In this document: positions 59,103-64,000 of the stretch, piece by piece
Layout: every line of letters starts with the position of its first letter
How positions within the stretch are numbered: position 1 is the stretch's first letter
Assembly (NCBI RefSeq): GCF_027853965.1
Contig: NZ_JAQGLB010000017.1
Location: 1 to 64,000, forward strand
DNA: 64,000 nucleotides
Direction: 5' to 3'
DNA from: Saccharopolyspora indica
GTDB lineage: Bacteria > Actinomycetota > Actinomycetes > Mycobacteriales > Pseudonocardiaceae
Position numbers and translations under genes: made by a program
Notes under the pieces: model-generated
Databases searched by the model: none
What the model was told of the DNA's origin: nothing
Seen by the model: the letters and a program-made list of their open reading frames with translations, nothing else

Positions 59103-60041
59103 ATGGCTCAGCTTGGTGGCACAGCGCTCGACGTCTTTCCCATCTGCCTCGGTGGCAACGTCTTCGGCTGGACCGCCGATCGCGACGAGTCCTTCGCCGT
59201 GCTCGACGGCTACGCGGCCGCGGGCGGCAACTTCATCGACACCGCGGACGCGTACCCGGCCTGGGCACCGGGCAACTCCGGTGGTGAATCCGAGACGATC
59301 ATCGGCGAATGGCTGCGCACCCGCGGCAACCGGGACGACGTCGTGGTCGCCACCAAGGTGGGTCGGTTGCCGCAGCGGCGCGGCCTTTCGGCGGCGAACA
59401 TCGCTGCCGCTGCGGAAGATTCGCTGCGCCGCCTGGGCGTCGACCACATCGACCTCTACTACGCCCACGGCGACGACGACCCGACCGTCCCGCTGGCCGA
59501 GACGCTGGGCGCCTTCGACGTTCTGGTGCGCGCGGGCAAGGTCCGCCACATCGCGGCGTCCAACTACACCGCATCGCGGCTCGCCGAAGCGCTGGCCACC
59601 TCCCGCCGCGAGGGATTGGCCGAATTCGTCGCGCTGCAACCGAAGTACAACCTGGTGGAGCGCACCGAGTTCGAGGGCGAGCTCGCGGAGTTGTGCGTCC
59701 GGGAGAACCTCGGCGTGGCACCGTACTACGGGCTCGCCAAAGGTTTCTTGACCGGAAAGTACCGTCCGGCGCAGGACAACTCGGACAGCCCGCGCGCCGA
59801 AGGCGCCCGCGCGCACCTCGACGACCGCGGCCTCCGGGTGCTCGCCGCGCTGGACGAGATCGCAACGCTGCGTAATGCCCCGATGGCGTCGATCGCGTTG
59901 TCCTGGCTGCGCGCGCAACGCACCGTCACCGCCCCGATCGCCAGCGCCCGCACCGCGGATCAGCTCGCCGACCTGCTGCTCGCGGCCGAATTGGAGCTCA
60001 CCGCGGCGGAGCTGCGGAGGCTCGACGACGCCTCCGTTTGA
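59103..60041 (+). CDS. Aldo/keto reductase
   Basis: This 312-residue protein has the TIM-barrel AKR pattern: ICLGGNVFGW near residue 14, GGNFIDTADAYPAW with D46 and Y51, VVVATKVG with K85 and YYAHGDDD with H122. This is the complete catalytic tetrad. The C-terminal NADPH-binding part has IALSWLRAQRTVTAPIASARTADQLADLL. It reduces carbonyls with NADPH. The leaderless start at 59103 is supported by the upstream -10 element. The substrate is unknown. Confidence 0.93.
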   Translation: MAQLGGTALDVFPICLGGNVFGWTADRDESFAVLDGYAAAGGNFIDTADAYPAWAPGNSGGESETIIGEWLRTRGNRDDVVVATKVGRLPQRRGLSAANIAAAAEDSLRRLGVDHIDLYYAHGDDDPTVPLAETLGAFDVLVRAGKVRHIAASNYTASRLAEALATSRREGLAEFVALQPKYNLVERTEFEGELAELCVRENLGVAPYYGLAKGFLTGKYRPAQDNSDSPRAEGARAHLDDRGLRVLAALDEIATLRNAPMASIALSWLRAQRTVTAPIASARTADQLADLLLAAELELTAAELRRLDDASV

Positions 60042-60160
60042 CGGCCTCGACACTCCGTTCGCTGACACCGTTTTGGCCGCTGGATCGCCGGGTACCGATG
60101 TGTCACGGTGGTTTCCCCAGCGCTGCGCGCTGACGTGCTGCCGACCGAGCGGAGAGACGG

Positions 60161-61660
60161 ATGGGACGGCACGTGGACGACCGAGCGTTCAATCCGGTGG
60201 ACCGGCAGCGGTATCGGAACAAGATGCAGCGCGGCCTGGACGCGCTGGCCCGGATGCTCGCCGACGGCAACTTCTCCTTCCCGCGCCAGCAGATGGGGCT
60301 GGAGATGGAGTTGTGCCTGGTGGGACCGGGCATGGAGCCGTCGATGTCCAACGCCGAGGTGCTGGAGAAGATCGACGAGCCGGCCTTCACCACCGAGCTC
60401 GGCCAGCAGAACATCGAGCTCAACGTGGAGCCGCGGGTGCTGGCGGGCGACAGCGCGCTGCGGCTGGAGGAGCGGATGCGCGCCGCGCTGCGGCGGGCCG
60501 ACGGCGGTGCGCACGACGCCGGCGCGAAGACCGTCATGATCGGCACGCTGCCCACCCTGCGCAGCGCGCACTTCGACCCGGGCTGGCTGTCCCGCAACCC
60601 GCGCTACTCGCTGCTCAACGAGCAGATCTTCCTGGCCCGCGGCGAGGAGATGCTGCTGGACATGGAGGGCGAGCCGCTCGGCGAGGGCTACCACTCCGAG
60701 CGACTGCGCTCCTACGCCAACTCGATCCTGCCGGAGTCGGCGTGCACCTCGGTCCAGCTGCACCTGCAGGTCGCCCCGGAGGACTTCGCCGCGCACTGGA
60801 ACGCCGCGCAGTGCCTGGCCGGGGTGCAGGTGGCGATCGGCGCGAATTCGCCGTTCCTGCTGGGCAAAGCGCTCTGGCACGAGACCCGCATCCCGCTGTT
60901 CCTGCAGGCCACCGACACCCGCCCGGTGGAGCTGAAGAACCAGGGCGTGCGGCCGCGGGTGTGGTTCGGGGAGCGGTGGATCACCTCGATCTTCGACCTG
61001 TTCGAGGAGAACGTCCGCTACTTCCCCGCGCTGCTGCCCGATCCCGAGGAGGAGGACCCGGTGGCCGCGCTGGACGCCGGGCGGGCGCCGACGCTGGCCG
61101 AGCTGCGGCTGCACAACGGCACGATCTGGCGCTGGAACCGCCCGGTCTACGACCTGGTGGACGGGGTTCCGCACCTGCGCATCGAGAATCGCGTGCTGCC
61201 CTCCGGGCCGTCGGTGGTGGACATCGTCGCCAACGCCGCGTTCTTCTACGGGGCACAGCGCGCGCTCACCGAACAAGACCGTCCCCTGTGGACGCAGATG
61301 TCGTTCGCCGCGGCCGAGGAGAACCTGTTCTCCGGTGCCCGCAGCGGTTTCGACGCCCACCTGTACTGGCCGGGCACCGGCTGGGTGGCCCCGGACGAGC
61401 TGGTCATGCGGCGCCTGCTGCCGATGGCGCACGAAGGGCTCCGCGCGTGCGGGGTCTCCGACGAGGCGCGCGAGCGGTACCTGGGCGTGATCGAGCAGCG
61501 CTGCCTGGCCCGCCGCAACGGCGCGACGTGGCAGCGCGAGACGGTGGCCCGCCTGGAGGAGCGGGGCGCGAACCGCCACGAAGCCCTGACCCGCATGCTG
61601 GAGCACTACATCGCCCTGTCCGACGGAGGCGAGCCGGTCCACACCTGGCAGGTGGGCTGA
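60161..61660 (+). CDS. Glutamate-cysteine ligase family (GCS2) protein
   Basis: ATG 60161 follows CGGAGAGACGG. The 499-residue protein has the GCS2 domain: MGLEMELCLVGPGMEPS, FTTELGQQNIELNVEPR and VQLHLQVAPEDFAAHWNAAQCLAGVQVAIGANSPFLLG match the ATP/glutamate-binding segments of YbdK/EgtA-type ligases. Several Trp-rich segments (WFGERWITSIFDLFEEN, GTIWRWNRPVYD) are as expected for the larger actinobacterial form. It joins glutamate to an amine or cysteine with ATP. Actinomycetes usually lack glutathione, so the product is uncertain. Confidence 0.9.
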   Translation: MGRHVDDRAFNPVDRQRYRNKMQRGLDALARMLADGNFSFPRQQMGLEMELCLVGPGMEPSMSNAEVLEKIDEPAFTTELGQQNIELNVEPRVLAGDSALRLEERMRAALRRADGGAHDAGAKTVMIGTLPTLRSAHFDPGWLSRNPRYSLLNEQIFLARGEEMLLDMEGEPLGEGYHSERLRSYANSILPESACTSVQLHLQVAPEDFAAHWNAAQCLAGVQVAIGANSPFLLGKALWHETRIPLFLQATDTRPVELKNQGVRPRVWFGERWITSIFDLFEENVRYFPALLPDPEEEDPVAALDAGRAPTLAELRLHNGTIWRWNRPVYDLVDGVPHLRIENRVLPSGPSVVDIVANAAFFYGAQRALTEQDRPLWTQMSFAAAEENLFSGARSGFDAHLYWPGTGWVAPDELVMRRLLPMAHEGLRACGVSDEARERYLGVIEQRCLARRNGATWQRETVARLEERGANRHEALTRMLEHYIALSDGGEPVHTWQVG

Positions 61661-61698
61661 CCTCCCCGTCCTCGGCTTCCGCCCGCAGCCGCGCCTTG

Positions 61699-61758
61699 GT
61701 CAATTTCGCGAGAAATTGACCGTCACCCGGGTGAACGTCAATTTCTCGCGAAGTTGAC
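61699..61758. repeat. Composite palindromic element R1, copy d, with covarying arms
   Basis: Arm 1 (61699-61720, GTCAATTTCG-CG-AGAAATTGAC) and arm 2 (61737-61758, GTCAATTTCT-CG-CGAAGTTGAC) flank CACCCGGGTG. Neither arm is self-complementary at its centre, but the two are complementary to each other, supporting a long hairpin. It lies between the convergent GCS2 and ABC ATPase genes. Confidence 0.9.
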
Positions 61759-61835
61759 GCCGACCTGCCGAGACAGGCGGGGCTGCTGGATCTTTGGGGT
61801 GACGCGGGTTTGATGTCGGTGTGTCGGTTTGCGCT

Positions 61836-62642
61836 CTAGGCCTGCGGTGGGGGCGCGGTGGCTGGTGAGGTTCGCTGGTCGATGGCGCCGGTGATGGTGA
61901 GGGTCGGGCGTCCGTTGTGGTCGGCCAGGTGGGCTTCGACGCCGAAGACGTCGGCCAGCAGGCGCTCGTCGAGGACTTCCGCGGGTGTTCCGGTCGCCGC
62001 GATGCGACCGGAGTCGAGCACCGCCAGCCGATCGCAGAACTCCACCGCCAGGCGGAGGTCGTGCAGCGTCAGCAGGACGGTCAAGCCACCGGCGGCGAGT
62101 TCGCGCAGCAGCGCCAGGACTCCGTACTGGTGACGGAGGTCGAGGTGGTTCGTCGGCTCGTCGAGCACCAGGACCTGCGGCTGCTGCGCGAGCGCCCGAG
62201 CGATCGACGTCCGCTGCCGCTCACCGCCCGAGAGCAGGCGCACATCGCGCTCCGCCTCCGCCAGCAGGCTCGTGGCCCGCAGCGCGTCTTCGACGATCTC
62301 GTGGTCGGCCGCGCCCATCCGGTCCAGCAGCCCGAGGTGCGGGATCCGGCCCTGCGACACCACTTCGCGCACGGTCAGTGCCGCGCGCGTCTCGGTCTCC
62401 TGCGTCGTCGCGGCCAGGACGCGCGCCAGCTGGCGCCGCCCGCCCGCCGCCATCCCGGCGACCTCCACCGTCCCGGCCGCGGGTTGGACCGCTCGGTAGA
62501 GCGTGCGCAGCAGCGTCGTCTTGCCGCTGCCGTTGGGGCCGACCAGGCCGAACACCTCACCGGCCCGCACACCCAAGTCCACATCGGACAGAATCGGCCG
62601 ACCGCCCAGCTCCACCTGGACTCCGCTGATCCGCAGGCTCAC
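61836..62642 (-). CDS. ABC ATPase of an iron-siderophore/B12/heme-type importer
   Basis: GTG 62642 overlaps the permease stop (GTGA), giving 268 residues. Walker A is GPNGSGKT (35-42), the signature is LSGGERQR and Walker B is VLVLDEPTNHLD, followed by a switch His in LTLHDLRLA. The domain order and the C-terminal ADVFGVEAHLADHNGRPTLTITGA are typical of FecE/HmuV-type ATPases. It drives the FecCD permease encoded directly upstream. A composite palindrome lies beyond its 3' end. Confidence 0.94.
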   Translation of the reverse strand: MSLRISGVQVELGGRPILSDVDLGVRAGEVFGLVGPNGSGKTTLLRTLYRAVQPAAGTVEVAGMAAGGRRQLARVLAATTQETETRAALTVREVVSQGRIPHLGLLDRMGAADHEIVEDALRATSLLAEAERDVRLLSGGERQRTSIARALAQQPQVLVLDEPTNHLDLRHQYGVLALLRELAAGGLTVLLTLHDLRLAVEFCDRLAVLDSGRIAATGTPAEVLDERLLADVFGVEAHLADHNGRPTLTITGAIDQRTSPATAPPPQA

Positions 62643-63652
62643 GCGATCCTCCGCCGTCGCCGCAACATCACCAGGAACACCGGCCCGCCGACCAGCGCGG
62701 TGAGCACTCCCACCGGCAGTTCCGACGGCGCGACGACCAGCCGCGCCACCAGGTCGGCCAGCACCAGGAACACCGCGCCGAGCAGCGCCGACACCGGCAG
62801 CAGGCGGTGCGCCTCGGAGCCCACCAGGAAGGTGGCCGCGTGCGGGATCAGCAGCCCGACGAACACGATCCCGCCCGCCACCGAAACGGCCGTCCCGGCC
62901 AGCAGCGAGATCGCGATCAGGCAGCACGTCCGGAACGCGCGCGCGTTGATCCCGAGCGCCGCCGCGGCGTCATCGCCGCTGTGCAGGACGTTCATCCACC
63001 GCCCCGACGCGGCCGCCGCGATCAGCCCGAGCGCCAGCACCGCGGCGGGCACCGGCAGCGACTCCCAGCGCACGGCCCCGAGCCCGCCGCTGATCCAGAA
63101 CATCACCTGCTTGGCCTGATCACCGGTGCCGAAGGCGTGCAGCACGAACGAGGTCATGGCGAACGCCACCTGCCCGACGGCCAGCCCGCCGAGCACCAGC
63201 GTCGTCACCGACCCGGAACGCCCGGAGACGGCCAGCACGATCAGCAGCGCCGTCAGCCCGCCCAGGAACGCCACCACCGGCAGGCCCACCGCCCCGGCGC
63301 CGATGCCCAGCACGATCGTCAGGGACACCGCGAACCCGGCGCCCTCGGACACCCCGAGCAGGTACGGGTCGGCCAGCGGGTTGCCCGTGACCAGCTGCGC
63401 GATCGCGCCGGACAGCGCCAGCGCGGCCCCGACCAGCATGCCGCCGACCACCCGCGGCATCCGCGAGTCGAAGACGATCGCGGCGCGCGCCGGGCGCCAG
63501 TCCGGCTCGATCCACGGCAGCACGGGCTCCAGCACGATCCGCCACACCTGCCCCAGCGGCAGCCGCACCGAACCCAGCGAGATCGCCAGTCCGCCGACCA
63601 CCACCAACGCAAGCAGCAGCGCGACGTAGACGAACAAGAGCCTCTTGCTCAT
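62639..63652 (-). CDS. FecCD-type ABC permease
   Basis: This 337-residue protein has about ten membrane segments and the family signatures RMPRVVGGMLVGAALALSGAIAQLVTGNPLADPYLLGVSEGAG near residue 64 and LLIPHAATFLVGSEAHRLLPVSALLGAVFLVLADLVAR near the C-terminus. It forms the channel for iron-siderophore, heme or cobalamin. It overlaps both its ATPase gene (GTGA) and the upstream binding-protein gene (ATGA). All three genes are thus translationally coupled. Confidence 0.95.
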   Translation of the reverse strand: MSKRLLFVYVALLLALVVVGGLAISLGSVRLPLGQVWRIVLEPVLPWIEPDWRPARAAIVFDSRMPRVVGGMLVGAALALSGAIAQLVTGNPLADPYLLGVSEGAGFAVSLTIVLGIGAGAVGLPVVAFLGGLTALLIVLAVSGRSGSVTTLVLGGLAVGQVAFAMTSFVLHAFGTGDQAKQVMFWISGGLGAVRWESLPVPAAVLALGLIAAAASGRWMNVLHSGDDAAAALGINARAFRTCCLIAISLLAGTAVSVAGGIVFVGLLIPHAATFLVGSEAHRLLPVSALLGAVFLVLADLVARLVVAPSELPVGVLTALVGGPVFLVMLRRRRRIA

Positions 63653-64000
63653 TTGCCGTGCAGGTCTCGGGCGAGGCGCTCGACGGCGCTGGGGAACCTG
63701 ATGCCCTCGGTGAGCTCGACCAGCGGGATGGTGCTGAAGCGGCGGTCGCGCACCGCGGGCGTGCCCGAGACCAGCGGGTGCCCTTCGAGGTAGGACTGCT
63801 TGTGCTGCACCGGGGCCCCGAGGTAGTCGACGAGCACGATCGCCGCCGGGCTGCGCGTGGCGACCTGCTCCCAGCTGACGTCTTCGAAGACCTTCGGCAC
63901 GTCGGCGAAGACGTTGCGCGCGCCTGCCCTGGTCAGCGCGTCGTTGCCGACGCCGTTGCCGCCCAGGGTGAACGCGGTCTGCTCGCCGGAGTCGTAGACG
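63649..64000 (-). CDS. ABC substrate-binding protein (PF01497 type), cut by the window edge
   Basis: The reading frame remains open to base 64000, so the start lies outside the window. The visible 116 residues are the C-terminal lobe of a periplasmic-binding protein. It reads VYDSGEQTAFTLGGNGVGNDALTRAG, then RNVFADVPKVFEDVSWEQVATRSPAAIVLVDYL, matching BtuF/FhuD/HmuT-type proteins, and ends AVERLARDLHGK. A lipoprotein signal is expected upstream. It captures the ligand for the FecCD-type importer and overlaps the permease ATG. Confidence 0.92.
   Translation of the reverse strand, partial: VYDSGEQTAFTLGGNGVGNDALTRAGARNVFADVPKVFEDVSWEQVATRSPAAIVLVDYLGAPVQHKQSYLEGHPLVSGTPAVRDRRFSTIPLVELTEGIRFPSAVERLARDLHGK

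Noticed and set aside
57606..60068. Very long minus-strand reading frame of about 820 codons
   Set aside because: Only its last 204 codons (from 58220) resemble a protein family (DUF2537); the rest runs antisense or out of frame through the methyltransferase and aldo/keto reductase genes.

Overview
The window is a chromosomal segment of a high-GC actinomycete, most likely Saccharopolyspora or a close Pseudonocardiaceae relative. The basis is pervasive GC-rich codon usage, frequent GTG and TTG starts, ATGA/GTGA translational coupling, leaderless-type promoters, a conservon (cvnABCD) and sepH (an actinobacterial division gene). No rRNA, tRNA, CRISPR array, transposase or phage gene was seen. 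Genus assignment is inference; a marker-gene comparison would settle it.

Layout. 1-4.6 kb: conservon on the minus strand with a terminator. 5.2-7.35 kb: DUF485 protein plus acetate/cation symporter with a recognisable promoter, operator-like palindrome and terminator. 7.6-8.65 kb: two small secreted proteins. 8.8-13.1 kb: a tightly overlapping minus-strand operon (DMT transporter, GT4 glycosyltransferase, alpha/beta hydrolase, second GT4). 14.1-20.0 kb: CopD-domain protein overlapping a 10-TM protein tail-to-tail, a GH25-LysM muramidase, a DUF4232 lipoprotein, a monoglyceride-lipase-like hydrolase and a PRC-barrel protein. 20.1-25.2 kb: the least understood block, with one unknown protein, a perfect inverted repeat, two small helical proteins and an FtsK/SpoIIIE-type ATPase with one intact and two apparently degenerate ATPase modules, followed by an overlapping coiled-coil gene. 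25.2-30.6 kb: FAD monooxygenase, TetR and two coupled MFS exporters behind a duplicated operator, then a GNAT. 30.5-36.5 kb: an AGPS-like flavoprotein divergent from TetR-glpD, and an ABC-2 exporter.

36.7-64 kb is more metabolic: gltA, a PfkB sugar kinase with TetR, acyl-CoA dehydrogenase, galM, amino-acid permease, MFS, pdxH, a complete urea/urease operon (ureA-B-C-F-G-D plus urea transporter, no ureE), citA, a SEC-C protein, serC, sepH, DUF2537, a SPOUT methyltransferase, aldo/keto reductase, a GCS2 ligase, and an iron/B12-type ABC importer running off the right edge. The serC/sepH/DUF2537/SPOUT group and the citA/gltA pair recall the mycobacterial Rv0881-Rv0896 neighbourhood.

The 3' ends of genes in the right half carry two families of interspersed palindromic elements: four ~60-bp GTCAATTTCG-type elements and three ~45-bp CCGTGAGCG-type elements. 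Both show compensatory changes that preserve base pairing. A third ~85-bp repeat occurs in inverted orientation at 8.7 and 19.4 kb. These repeats and the FtsK/small-helical-protein locus are the most promising undescribed features.
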